Source: Pseudomonas hydrolytica (GTDB lineage Bacteria > Pseudomonadota > Gammaproteobacteria > Pseudomonadales > Pseudomonadaceae). From it: a stretch of 64,000 bases of DNA. The stretch is from positions 3,906,001-3,970,000 of the forward strand of contig NZ_CP099397.1 of the NCBI RefSeq assembly GCF_021495345.1, written 5' to 3'. The position numbers and the translations under genes are program-made. Under the pieces are notes generated by a model that was given only the letters and a program-made list of their open reading frames with translations, was not told the DNA's origin and made no database searches. Shown one piece after another: positions 8,431-16,351 of this stretch. Every line of letters starts with the position of its first letter. Position 1 is the stretch's first letter.

Positions 8431-9534
8431 GCGGCCGAAGCGCTCCAGCTGCATCTCGCGCAGACGGCTCAGCGTGCGGCGAAAGGCAAAGTCGAGGTAG
8501 CCCTGGGTGTACAGCTCGTCCAGCGCCACCTCGGCTTCGATATACAGCGGCACGCGGCGGTCGTAGCACTCGTCGACCAGGGCGATGAAGCGGCGTACCG
8601 CATCGTCGTTGCGCGACAGCGCCGGCAGTTTCCGGTCACCGGCATCGACCCGCTCGGCACCGTCCTCGGTGCCACGGGCGATGCGTCCCTCGCGCTGCTC
8701 ACCGCCCAGGCGCGGCACTTCGCCAAGCAGGATCGCCGGGAAGCGCTCGCAGAGTTCGATGAAATCCGGTGCGGCCAGCGGCTGCTCGCACAGATCCCGG
8801 AAGCGGCACCAGAGCGCCGCTGGGCCATGGCCGAGGTTTTCGATACGGCGATGGCTGAGTTCTACCGGCTCGCGGCTGATGGTTTGTCCCTCGCTCAGAC
8901 GAGCGAAAAGCTGACCCAGCGCCTGTGGCTGCTGCACCCAGTAGCGTTGCACCTCGCTACCGGGATGCAGGCGATGATCCTGCTCGCCGTCCACGGCGAC
9001 CACCTGCATGTGCGCCTCAAGCGCGGCGATGGCCGGCAGGAAACGCTCGCGGTTGTAGCCATCGGCGTAGAGCTGATCCGGCGGCTGGTTGGAGGTCGCC
9101 ACCAGCACCACGCCCTGCTCCACCACCAGGCTGAGCAGGCGACCGAGCAGCATGGCGTCGCCGATGTCACTGACGAACAGCTCGTCGAAACACAGCACGC
9201 GCAGCTCGCGCCCCAGTTCCTTGGCCAGCAGGCGCAACGGATCGGCATTGCCGGTGAGCTGGAACTGGCGGCGATGCACCCACTGCATGAAGTGGTGAAA
9301 ATGCTGCCGCCGCGCCGGCACGCGCAGCGTGCTGTAGAAGCTGTCCATCAGCCAGGTCTTGCCACGACCGACCGGTCTCCAGAGGTACACACCCAGCGGT
9401 CGCTCGCCCCGGTGCACGGCCTGGTGACAGCGATGCAGCGCCTCGACCGCACGATGCTGCGCGGCATCGACCACGAAGCCGGTAGCGAGCGCACGCTGGT
9501 AGGCGGCCCGCGGCGAGTCGGGCGGCGCCTGCAT
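8425..9534 (-). CDS. AFG1/ZapE-type ATPase
   Basis: AAA-type P-loop ATPase of 369 residues related to cell-division protein ZapE and yeast Afg1. The Walker A region reads LWRPVGRGKTWLMD with K59-T60. Walker B is RVLCFDELFVSDIGDAMLL, and the sensor region is VLVATSNQPPDQLY. The first glycine of the P-loop (normally G-x4-GKT) is replaced by Arg53, encoded by the rare codon AGA. The start ATG at 9534 removes a long non-homologous extension. It ends a GNAT, nitrilase-fold, ATPase operon with only five bases to the gene upstream. Pseudomonas also carries a separate canonical zapE, so this may be a divergent paralogue. Confidence 0.82.
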   Translation of the reverse strand: MQAPPDSPRAAYQRALATGFVVDAAQHRAVEALHRCHQAVHRGERPLGVYLWRPVGRGKTWLMDSFYSTLRVPARRQHFHHFMQWVHRRQFQLTGNADPLRLLAKELGRELRVLCFDELFVSDIGDAMLLGRLLSLVVEQGVVLVATSNQPPDQLYADGYNRERFLPAIAALEAHMQVVAVDGEQDHRLHPGSEVQRYWVQQPQALGQLFARLSEGQTISREPVELSHRRIENLGHGPAALWCRFRDLCEQPLAAPDFIELCERFPAILLGEVPRLGGEQREGRIARGTEDGAERVDAGDRKLPALSRNDDAVRRFIALVDECYDRRVPLYIEAEVALDELYTQGYLDFAFRRTLSRLREMQLERFGRS

Positions 9535-9539
9535 CGCGG

Positions 9540-10424
9540 TCAACGCAGCACCAGCCGGCCGTCGTCGAACTGCCGCGGCCAGTCGCGGCGGGTGAATACC
9601 TGGCCCTGCTCGCGCACGCGGCGCACTTCGTCCAGGTCCAGCTCGCAGATCAGCCAGTGACTGCGCGAGGGGCACAGCTCCGCGCTCTCGGCGACGATAC
9701 CGCTGGCCGGCATGCCGTAGTCCGACGGCACGTACAGCGAGGCGCGGCCGTAGCCTTCGTCCAGCGACGGCGACCAGGGTGCCAGGCCCACGGTGGGCGA
9801 ATGCAGCACGGCGATCTGGTTTTCCAGGGCACGCGCCTGGGCACCGATGCGCACACGATGAAAACCGGCCTCGGTATCGGTGCAGCTGGGCGCCAGGATC
9901 AGGTCCACACCCGCCTCGGCCAGGGTGCGCGCCAGCAACGGGAATTCGTTGTCGTAGCAGATCAGGATGCCCAGCTTGCCCAGCGCCGTGTCGAACACCT
10001 TGAGCCCACTGCCGGCCGCGATGCGCCACTGCTCCAGCTCGAAGCGCGTCATGATCAGCTTGTCCTGACTGCCCAGGCAGCCGTCCGGGCCGAACAGCCA
10101 GGCGCGGTTGCGGTAGACGCCATCGTCATCCAGCACGGCCACCGAGCCGGGTTGCAGATGGACCTTGAGCCGCCGCGCCAGGCTTTCGCACAGTTCCAGC
10201 CAGCGCGGCAGCAGTGGCTGGATGCCGGCGATGGAGCCGTGCAGGTCGCTGCGCTCGGCCTCCGGCAACTGCCCGGTCAGCACCAGACCGGCGTACTCCG
10301 GTAGCAGCAGCAACTCGGCGCCCTGCCCGGCCGCCTCCTCGCACAGGGTGGTGAGGTGCTCGGCGTAGGCATCCCAGGTGGTGAAAAGATCGATGTGGTA
10401 CTGGCAGGCGACAACCTTGATCAT
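9540..10424 (-). CDS. carbon-nitrogen hydrolase (nitrilase superfamily)
   Basis: Amidase- or nitrilase-like enzyme of 294 residues. The catalytic triad is clear: Glu43 (LLLPEYAGL), Lys122 (GSQDKLIMTRFE) and Cys156 (GILICYDNEFPLL). The start ATG at 10424 overlaps the stop of the upstream GNAT gene as ATGA, indicating translational coupling. Acetyltransferase and C-N hydrolase pairs of this kind are common, which suggests acylation and deacylation of a small amine, but the substrate is unknown. Confidence 0.9.
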   Translation of the reverse strand: MIKVVACQYHIDLFTTWDAYAEHLTTLCEEAAGQGAELLLLPEYAGLVLTGQLPEAERSDLHGSIAGIQPLLPRWLELCESLARRLKVHLQPGSVAVLDDDGVYRNRAWLFGPDGCLGSQDKLIMTRFELEQWRIAAGSGLKVFDTALGKLGILICYDNEFPLLARTLAEAGVDLILAPSCTDTEAGFHRVRIGAQARALENQIAVLHSPTVGLAPWSPSLDEGYGRASLYVPSDYGMPASGIVAESAELCPSRSHWLICELDLDEVRRVREQGQVFTRRDWPRQFDDGRLVLR

Positions 10425-11011
10425 GGGGTGAGCTCCTTCAGCCAGAACGACATGGGCTTGGCCGACTCCTCGGCCTCGTCCAGATCGCGCCAGTGGTAGC
10501 GGGTGTGCAATTCGGGATGATGGCGATAGCCGCGGCGCGCCCAGAAGGCGTCCAGTGGCTGATAGTCGGCGGGCCGCCGCGGATGGTCGGCCGGGCGCTG
10601 CACGGCGCAGAAGGCGCACCAGTCGAAATGGCCCAGGCGCCGCGCGTGGGCCTCGCGCTCGGCGAAGAAGCGCACGCCCAGGCCACGTCCGCGCCAGGCC
10701 GGCAACACCACCGACTCGGCGCAGTAGAAGATGCGCGCCGGGTCCCAGCCCGCGGCGAGAAAGGGCTGCTGGAACTCCTCGGTTTCGTCAGCCAGTGGCA
10801 GCGCCGTGGAGGCGCCGACCACACGGCCCTCGTCACGCACCAGCACGCACAGGCTGCCGACGCTGCGCACATAGGTGCCCAGGTACTCGGCCTCGTAGTC
10901 GAAGCTGCCATCGTAGAGGTAGGGAAATTCGCGGAAGACCGTGATTCGTAGCTGCGCCAGGTCCTCTATATGGGGCGCTATCTGCGGCCCCCGGAGCAAT
11001 TCGATGTCCAT
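10421..11011 (-). CDS. GNAT family N-acetyltransferase
   Basis: A 196-residue acyl-CoA-dependent acetyltransferase. The GNAT core is visible as VLVRDEGRVVGASTALP, the ESVVLPAWRGRGLGVRFFAEREAHAR acetyl-CoA loop (R-G-R-G-L-G) and a C-terminal YRHHPELHTRYHW strand. It is first gene of an operon with the nitrilase-fold hydrolase (ATGA overlap) and the ATPase. Substrate is unknown. Confidence 0.87.
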   Translation of the reverse strand: MDIELLRGPQIAPHIEDLAQLRITVFREFPYLYDGSFDYEAEYLGTYVRSVGSLCVLVRDEGRVVGASTALPLADETEEFQQPFLAAGWDPARIFYCAESVVLPAWRGRGLGVRFFAEREAHARRLGHFDWCAFCAVQRPADHPRRPADYQPLDAFWARRGYRHHPELHTRYHWRDLDEAEESAKPMSFWLKELTP

Positions 11012-11123
11012 GTGAAGTCGTTCGCCAGCAGCAGGGTGACGCCGGCGGCTATGCCGGCTCGAAGGCGCGAACTTATCATGCGCGCCAACCCACCACTAAC
11101 CATGCTACGAAAGGAACTTAGCC

Positions 11124-11525
11124 ATGACCGCCACCGAACTGGTTCAGGCCTACTACGCCGCCTTCAACGCCGGCGACATGCCCGCCTTCCTCGACCTGCT
11201 GGCCGAGGACGTGGTGCACGACATCAACCAGGGCGAACGCCAGATCGGCAAGGCCACCTTCGCCGCCTTCATGGACAAGATGAACCGCTGCTACCGCGAG
11301 CGCCTGGCCGACATCGTGGTGATGCAGAACGCCGAAGGCAGCCGCGCCGCCGCCGAGTTCGTGGTGCACGGCGAGTACCTGGCCGACGACGAAGGCCTGC
11401 CGCCCGCCAACGGCCAGACCTACGTGCTGCCCGCCGGCGCTTTCTTCGAGATCAAGGACGGCAAGGTGGCGCGCATCAGCAACTACTACAACCTCAACGA
11501 CTGGATCGCGCAGGTGGGCGGCTGA
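11124..11525 (+). CDS. SnoaL-like / nuclear transport factor 2-fold protein
   Basis: Small 133-residue alpha+beta barrel protein of the SnoaL/ketosteroid-isomerase group. Hallmarks are LVQAYYAAFNAGDMPAFLDLLAEDV, the central helix KATFAAFMDKMNRCY and the closing strand GKVARISNYYNLNDWI. Relatives are isomerases, hydratases or ligand-binding proteins and the catalytic residue cannot be assigned here. It is divergent from the GNAT operon with 112 bases between. Confidence 0.8.
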   Translation: MTATELVQAYYAAFNAGDMPAFLDLLAEDVVHDINQGERQIGKATFAAFMDKMNRCYRERLADIVVMQNAEGSRAAAEFVVHGEYLADDEGLPPANGQTYVLPAGAFFEIKDGKVARISNYYNLNDWIAQVGG

Positions 11526-11630
11526 AAACCGCCTTTAGATAATCGATGCGATAGCCACAATTGAATTCATCAATCCAAGGCGAGACCGGATCATGCGTTC
11601 CTGTTCATTCAACACACAGGAGTCTTACCC

Positions 11631-11729
11631 ATGAGCGCCATCAAACGTCTTTTCCAGCACGTTCGCCCCAGCCAGAAACCCGCTGCCGCACCGGAGCAGG
11701 AACATCCGAATTTCTGGATGTATCAATGA
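11631..11729 (+). CDS. very short basic protein, 32 aa (hypothetical)
   Basis: A short open frame starting MSAIKRLFQHVRPSQK and ending HPNFWMYQ before TGA. It is preceded by a good ribosome site (AGGAG, eight bases before ATG). The N-terminal half is basic and possibly amphipathic, the middle is Ala/Pro/Glu rich, and the end is aromatic. The frame stops one base before the convergent ribbon-helix-helix gene ends. Function unknown; coding status rests on the ribosome site and tight placement only. Confidence 0.5.
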   Translation: MSAIKRLFQHVRPSQKPAAAPEQEHPNFWMYQ

Positions 11730-11730
11730 T

Positions 11731-12033
11731 TCAGACGGCTGTGCCCACCACCCGCAGCGGCACCTGCCGCCCGGCCTTCTGCGCCAGGTAGCGGGTGCAG
11801 CTGACGCGCAGGAAAGAGGCGAAGTTGACCACCTCGCCGCGAAAATCCATGACCTCTTCGTAAAGCTTGGCGATCAGCTGATTGGTGGTCATGCCATCGA
11901 CTTCGGCGATCTCGCGCAGGATGTCCCAGAACTGATTCTCCAGACGCAGGGTCGTCACCACACCGTGGATGCGCAACGAGCGCGAGCGCGACTCGTAGAG
12001 AATCGGGTCGGCCTTCACATAGAGTTCGCACAT
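11731..12033 (-). CDS. ribbon-helix-helix domain protein
   Basis: A 100-residue protein of the RHH_4 type, a probable small DNA-binding regulator. The pattern RSRSLRIHGVVTTLRLENQFWDILREIAEVDGMTTNQLIAKLYEE fits a beta strand followed by two helices. Start ATG at 12033 has a strong GAGGAG ribosome site; the longer frame would read into the repeat upstream. Target is unknown. Confidence 0.78.
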   Translation of the reverse strand: MCELYVKADPILYESRSRSLRIHGVVTTLRLENQFWDILREIAEVDGMTTNQLIAKLYEEVMDFRGEVVNFASFLRVSCTRYLAQKAGRQVPLRVVGTAV

Positions 12034-12057
12034 CGGCTTCGTCTCCTCACGAGCGTC

Positions 12058-12120
12058 GTAGCCCGGATGCCATCCGGGAAATACCGGCAATGATGCACCC
12101 CGGACGGTAACCGGGCTACG
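12058..12120. repeat. inverted pair of GTAGCCCGG-type repeats
   Basis: GTAGCCCGGATGCCATCCGGG at one side and its imperfect complement ending CCGGGCTAC at the other form a large stem between the DJ-1 gene and the RHH gene. This is a REP-like intergenic element of the kind found across Pseudomonas chromosomes. Confidence 0.65.
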
Positions 12121-12126
12121 GGTCGG

Positions 12127-12708
12127 CTACAGGCGGATCTCGGTGCCCAGCAGCTTGAGGAAACCGGCCAGCCAGGCCGGGTGTGCAGGCCAGGCCGGCG
12201 CCGTCGCCAGATTGCCCTGCACATGGGCCTGATCCACCGGGATATCCACATACGTACCACCGGCCAACGCCACTTCCGGCGCACAGGCAGGATAGGCGCT
12301 GCATTCACGCCCCTCCAGCACGTCGGCCGCTGCCAGCAGCTGGGCGCCGTGGCAGACCGCAGCGATGGGCTTGTCGGCCTTGGCGAAGGCCTTGACCAGC
12401 GCCACGACGTCGCCATTCAGGCGCAGGTACTCCGGCGCGCGCCCGCCGGGGATGACCAGGGCGTCGTAATCTTCGGCACTGACCTTGGCGAAGTCGAAGT
12501 TGAGCGCAAAGTTGTGCCCAGGCTTCTCGCTGTAGGTCTGGTCGCCCTCGAAATCGTGAATGGCGGTACGCACCGTCTGCCCGGTGACCTTGTCCGGGCA
12601 GACCGCATGCACGGTGTGACCGACCATCTGCAGCGCCTGGAACGGCACCATGGTTTCGTAATCTTCGGCGTAGTCGCCGACCAGCATCAGAATCTTCTTG
12701 GCAGCCAT
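12127..12708 (-). CDS. DJ-1/PfpI family protein
   Basis: Class I glutamine-amidotransferase-like protein of 193 residues. The nucleophile elbow [10 protein letters not shown] supplies the conserved Cys followed by His, and the N-terminal [16 protein letters not shown] carries the acidic residue typical of DJ-1 proteins. [16 protein letters not shown] is the family's glycine loop. Relatives are deglycases, chaperones or proteases; activity here is unassigned. AGGAG lies upstream of ATG. Confidence 0.88.
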   Translation of the reverse strand: MAAKKILMLVGDYAEDYETMVPFQALQMVGHTVHAVCPDKVTGQTVRTAIHDFEGDQTYSEKPGHNFALNFDFAKVSAEDYDALVIPGGRAPEYLRLNGDVVALVKAFAKADKPIAAVCHGAQLLAAADVLEGRECSAYPACAPEVALAGGTYVDIPVDQAHVQGNLATAPAWPAHPAWLAGFLKLLGTEIRL

Positions 12709-12817
12709 GATCGTCTCCTGAAGGTGGGGGGAGCGAAGCCATTATTCGCCCCTAGTTCCTCCGACAGGTAACAGCCCGGTACTACTCCGCAGGGCATGCC
12801 GCGCGGCCCCGGGGGCG

Positions 12818-13426
12818 TCAGATGCCGATCTTGTCCAGTGCCTGGCCGACGGAGCGCCAGAAGCCGCGCTGCGGGCGCTCCGGGTCTTCGACGCTGGCAG
12901 CAATCCGGGTCATGGGCTGCACCCGACGCGTGGCGCTCAGCTCGGTATCGGCCAGCGCCGCCGCCACCAGCTGCAGCGGCCCGTCGCCGCTGCCATCCAG
13001 CACGCTGCCCTGCGGCGGCGGGCCGTCCTCGTCGTAGCGCAGGTAATAGGTACTGCCCACGGCGGCATCGAGGGTGAAGCTGGCGATCAGGGTGAAGTCC
13101 AGCGGCCCGTCGGCCAGCAGTGTCCAGAAGCTGCCGGCCAGAGGCCGGCGCATCTCCAGCTTGTAGCTGGCGGCGTCGAACTCCAGCACCAGATAGCCGT
13201 TGCTGGGCAGGCTGCCGATCAAGCGATTGTCGAGAAACAGCGCAGGCGCCTCCAGTTCCTGATCGGCCCAGTCGTTGCGCGGGCGGTACAGGTAGACCAG
13301 GGCATGATTTTCGTCGCTGAGGACATGAGGCGCGAAGGCATCGCCGTCCAGGTCGCCGAAGAAGGCGCCGGGGGTCGAGCAACCGACGAGCAGGACGGCG
13401 AGCAAGGGCAGGAGCAAACGGCGCAT
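12818..13426 (-). CDS. lipoprotein, DUF2846-like
   Basis: Predicted lipoprotein of 202 residues. The signal MRRLLLPLLAVLLVGCS ends in a lipobox (LVGC). The mature part contains LVYLYRPRNDWADQELEAP, an LDNRLIGSLPSNGYL turn and a YYLRYDEDGPP strand, as in DUF2846-type proteins. Function unknown. ATG at 13426 was chosen so that the signal peptide is N-terminal. Confidence 0.75.
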   Translation of the reverse strand: MRRLLLPLLAVLLVGCSTPGAFFGDLDGDAFAPHVLSDENHALVYLYRPRNDWADQELEAPALFLDNRLIGSLPSNGYLVLEFDAASYKLEMRRPLAGSFWTLLADGPLDFTLIASFTLDAAVGSTYYLRYDEDGPPPQGSVLDGSGDGPLQLVAAALADTELSATRRVQPMTRIAASVEDPERPQRGFWRSVGQALDKIGI

Positions 13427-13504
13427 CGAGCATTCCTTGTGAGGGGCATGCATGCAGCTTAGCCGGCCCGCGCACGGGCCACACCCGACAAAAGTGCGGC
13501 CTGT

Positions 13505-14272
13505 TCAGAAGGCGCCGTGGCGCCCCTTGCCGTCGCGAAAGCGTCGCGCACCCGCCACCGTCTCGCCGCTGGCCACCACCGCCAGGCCACCGCGGAATTC
13601 GCCGGCCAGCGCCTCGCTCAACGGCAGATCCCACTGTGCATAGACACTGGCGCGGTCGGCCAGCAGGCAGCGCTGGGGGAAGGCGGCGAGCTGCGCCGCC
13701 AGCTCCTGCGCCGCCGCCAGCGCCTGACCGGGCGCCACCACGCGATTGACCAGGCCCATCTGTAGCGCCTCGTCCGCCGCCACCGGGCGGCCGGTCAGGA
13801 TCAGGTCCAGCGCCCGCCCCTGGCCGACGATGCGCGGCAGGCGCACCGTGCCGCCGTCGATCAGCGGCACGCCGAAGCGCCGGCAGAACACCCCGAGCAA
13901 CGCATCCTGCGCCATCACCCGCAGGTCGGCGAGCAGCGCCAGCTCCAGGCCGCCGGCCACGGCATGCCCCTCGATGGCGGCGATCAACGGCTTGCCAAGT
14001 TGCATGCGACTCGGCCCCATCGGCGCATCGCCCTGCTCGTCCAGACGATTGGCGCGCTCGCCGCCCTCGGCCACTGCCGACAGATCGGCACCGGCGCAGA
14101 AGGTACCGCCGCTGCCGGTCAGTACCGCCACGCGTGCTTCATCGTCCGCCTCGAAGGCGCGCAGGGCAGCGGCCAGCGCCGCGGCCGTGGGTCGGTCGAC
14201 GGCGTTGCGTACCTGCGGCCGGTCGATGCTCAGGGTGGTCACCGGGCCGTTCTTCTCGACTGTCACCGACAT
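13505..14272 (-). CDS. enoyl-CoA hydratase/isomerase (crotonase) family
   Basis: A 255-residue crotonase. The oxyanion-hole block VLTGSGGTFCAGADLSAVA and the AIEGHAVAGGLELALLADLRV helix are intact, followed by FGVPLIDGGTVRLPRIVG, where an Asp stands in the position often held by the catalytic Glu. Start ATG at 14272 has GGAG nine bases upstream. It lies downstream of a hydroxyacyl-CoA dehydrogenase-like gene but a terminator separates them. Confidence 0.88.
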   Translation of the reverse strand: MSVTVEKNGPVTTLSIDRPQVRNAVDRPTAAALAAALRAFEADDEARVAVLTGSGGTFCAGADLSAVAEGGERANRLDEQGDAPMGPSRMQLGKPLIAAIEGHAVAGGLELALLADLRVMAQDALLGVFCRRFGVPLIDGGTVRLPRIVGQGRALDLILTGRPVAADEALQMGLVNRVVAPGQALAAAQELAAQLAAFPQRCLLADRASVYAQWDLPLSEALAGEFRGGLAVVASGETVAGARRFRDGKGRHGAF

Positions 14273-14296
14273 GAAGCTGCACTCCGCTGGCTGAAC

Positions 14297-14324
14297 GAAA
14301 AAGGCCGGCATCACTGCCGGCCTT
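14297..14324 (-). terminator. terminator after the SDR gene
   Basis: Perfect 10-bp stem AAGGCCGGCA (14301-14310) and TGCCGGCCTT (14315-14324) with loop TCAC. On the minus strand it is followed by TTT, so it ends transcription of the SDR gene before the crotonase gene. Confidence 0.85.
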
Positions 14325-14368
14325 CGAGCCTAATCCGCCTGCGTCGGCGCGTCAGCCTGGCTGGCCGA

Positions 14369-15280
14369 TCAGAGGGCGTACTTCTGCAGATTCGCCATCA
14401 TTTCCTTGAGCGCCTCGACGTTGTCCGCCGGGTGCGCGGCGCCCTGGAAATCGCAGATCTGCTGCCACTGCGCGGCGACGTCATCGGGGCTGAAACCGGC
14501 CTTGGGATCGAAACCGACGCCCAGGCTGCGCTCCCAGCGCACCTTGCCGACCCAGCCGCCACCGACTTCGAACAGGCCGCCGGTGTCCTGGCAGTTCTGG
14601 CTGCCCAGATACACCACCAGCGGGCTGACCAGCTCGGGTTTGAGCTGCTCGAATACCTGCGGCGGGATCAGCCCTTCGGTCATGCGCGTGGCGCCAGTCG
14701 GGGCGATGGCGTTGACCAGAATGTTGTTCTTGCGTCCTTCGATGGCCAGGGTACGGGTCAGGCCATAGAGACCGAGCTTGGCCATGCCGTAGTTGCTCTG
14801 GCCGAAGTTGCCGTAGATGCCGGAGGTGGACGAGGTGAAGATCACCCGGCCGTAGTTCTGCTCGCGCAAATGCGGCCAGGCAGCGTGAGTGGTCTTGTAG
14901 GCGCCTTCGACATGGACCTTGTAGACCAGGTCCCAGTCGGCGTCTTCCATCTTGTGAAAACTCTTGTCGCGCAGGATGCCGGCGTTGTTGACCAGCACGT
15001 CGATGCGGCCGAAATGATCTAGCGCAGTCTGCACGATCTTGTCGCCGTCGGTCACCGAATCGTGGTTGGCCACTGCAGTGCCACCGAAGGCGCGAATCTC
15101 TTCCACCACCCTGTCGGCAGCCGAAGCGTTGGCCCCTTCACCGTGCGTGCTACCACCCAGATCGTTGACCACTACCCTGGCGCCATGGCGGGCGAACAGC
15201 AGCGCATGCGCGCGGCCAAGGCCACCGCCGGCACCGGTGACAATCACCACTTGATCTTCGAAACGGATGGCATCGCTCAT
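14369..15280 (-). CDS. SDR oxidoreductase, MFE-2-type hydroxyacyl-CoA dehydrogenase
   Basis: NAD-dependent short-chain dehydrogenase of 303 residues. The cofactor motif is TGAGGGLG, NNAG marks the core, and the active site is Ser (TSSTSGIYG) with YGMAK. The sequence follows the dehydrogenase part of peroxisomal multifunctional enzyme type 2 (VNDLGGSTHGEG, GILRDKSF, AIAPTGATRMTEG), which oxidises (3R)-hydroxyacyl-CoA. GAGGAG precedes ATG. A nearby crotonase supports a fatty-acyl-CoA role. Confidence 0.88.
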   Translation of the reverse strand: MSDAIRFEDQVVIVTGAGGGLGRAHALLFARHGARVVVNDLGGSTHGEGANASAADRVVEEIRAFGGTAVANHDSVTDGDKIVQTALDHFGRIDVLVNNAGILRDKSFHKMEDADWDLVYKVHVEGAYKTTHAAWPHLREQNYGRVIFTSSTSGIYGNFGQSNYGMAKLGLYGLTRTLAIEGRKNNILVNAIAPTGATRMTEGLIPPQVFEQLKPELVSPLVVYLGSQNCQDTGGLFEVGGGWVGKVRWERSLGVGFDPKAGFSPDDVAAQWQQICDFQGAAHPADNVEALKEMMANLQKYAL

Positions 15281-15393
15281 CGGCAGGCTCCTCGGGCAGG
15301 CTATTGATGCCCGGAGTGTCAGGCAGCACCGCGCGCTTCACAAGAAGGCGCGGGGCGCCTGAATGACGGCCGATAATACGACCTTATACGGCG

Positions 15394-15699
15394 TCAGTTA
15401 CCGGAGCCGCTGCCACCAGTGCCGCCGGTGCCGGTGCCGCTGCCGCCGGTACCAGTACCGGTGCCGTTACCACCGGTACCAGTGCCAGCATCGTTACCTG
15501 GATTGCCGTCGGTATTCGGACCACCGGCAGGCGGAATGCCGTTACCCTCGTCGCCCGGCGTCATCGGCCCTTCACCGGGTGCGGAAGGCATGGTCGGCCC
15601 AGGGGAGGTGGTGCCATCGGAATCGGTCTCGGCAAAGGTAGGCAGCGCCATGGCGCCCAGAATCCCGCTCAGCAGTAGTGCAGATAATGTCTTGTACAT
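15394..15699 (-). CDS. secreted Gly/Thr-rich repeat protein (hypothetical)
   Basis: A 101-residue protein with a clear signal peptide (1-23, cut after TFA). The rest is disordered: a Pro/Gly segment, then about 30 residues of alternating Gly-Thr with a few Ser and Asn. There is no known domain. GAGGT lies upstream of ATG. The repeat tract is coded by CCGGTACC/CCGGTGCC units and is probably prone to length change. Function unknown. Confidence 0.65.
   Translation of the reverse strand: MYKTLSALLLSGILGAMALPTFAETDSDGTTSPGPTMPSAPGEGPMTPGDEGNGIPPAGGPNTDGNPGNDAGTGTGGNGTGTGTGGSGTGTGGTGGSGSGN
15405..15500. repeat. GC-rich minisatellite coding for the Gly-Thr tract
   Basis: Imperfect tandem units of about 6 to 12 bases built from CCGGTACC, CCGGTGCC and CCGCTGCC, within the secreted repeat protein. 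The units stay in frame. Confidence 0.6.
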
Positions 15700-15820
15700 G
15701 TGTGACCTCTACTTTTTCTGTGAGTGACAGAATTAGTGAGTCACGGCGGCGCCGGTAGGTTCGATAAAAATGATCGCCGGCCCTTCGCCACCAGCCGGGA
15801 ATGGCGAACGGCGTCGCCCC

Positions 15821-16351
15821 TCAGGCCGGGCGAATAAGGCTCAGGTGGTTGTACAGGTGCAGCACATGCGCCCGGGCATACTCGCCGTGATCAAGCGCGC
15901 CGTAGGCGAAGTGCGGCTGCAACTCACCGCCGTAAGCGGCGAAACGTTCGAAAGCCACCTGCAGCCGCTCGAGGGCCTGGGCCTGGCTGGCCGGTTCGAG
16001 CAGTGGCGCCGCACCGGGAATCGCCTCATCCAGCGGATGCCGCATGGCCCCACGGGCGCTGAAAACGGCGAAGGCAGCCGGCCCGAGGCTGTGGCGAAAC
16101 CAGGCCGGTTTCAGCGCCGGATAACCCTCCATGGAATACTCGATGCTCTGCGCGCAGTGATTGAACACTTCGCTCGGGCTCCAGCCCTTGAGGCTGCGCA
16201 GCGTCATCCCCTGCAAGGTGCCGAGCACCGCCAGCGCGCCCTCCAGGCTTACCGCTGCCGGCCGCGGCCCGCCGGGCAGCGCCCAGAAGCCGCCACCGAG
16301 CAGCGCCAGGCCGCCTAGCGCGGCACCTTTCACGAGGGTTCTGCGCTGCAT
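15821..16351 (-). CDS. DUF1569 family protein with Tat-like signal
   Basis: A 176-residue exported protein. The N-terminus MQRRTLVKGAALGGLALLGGG looks like a twin-arginine signal. The GWSPSEVFNHCAQSIEYSMEGYP block is typical of DUF1569, a DinB-like four-helix family with metal-ligand His residues (FNHC, FRHS, HVLHLYNHL). It is last in an operon with the alpha/beta hydrolase, overlapping it by 22 bases. Role unknown. Confidence 0.75.
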   Translation of the reverse strand: MQRRTLVKGAALGGLALLGGGFWALPGGPRPAAVSLEGALAVLGTLQGMTLRSLKGWSPSEVFNHCAQSIEYSMEGYPALKPAWFRHSLGPAAFAVFSARGAMRHPLDEAIPGAAPLLEPASQAQALERLQVAFERFAAYGGELQPHFAYGALDHGEYARAHVLHLYNHLSLIRPA

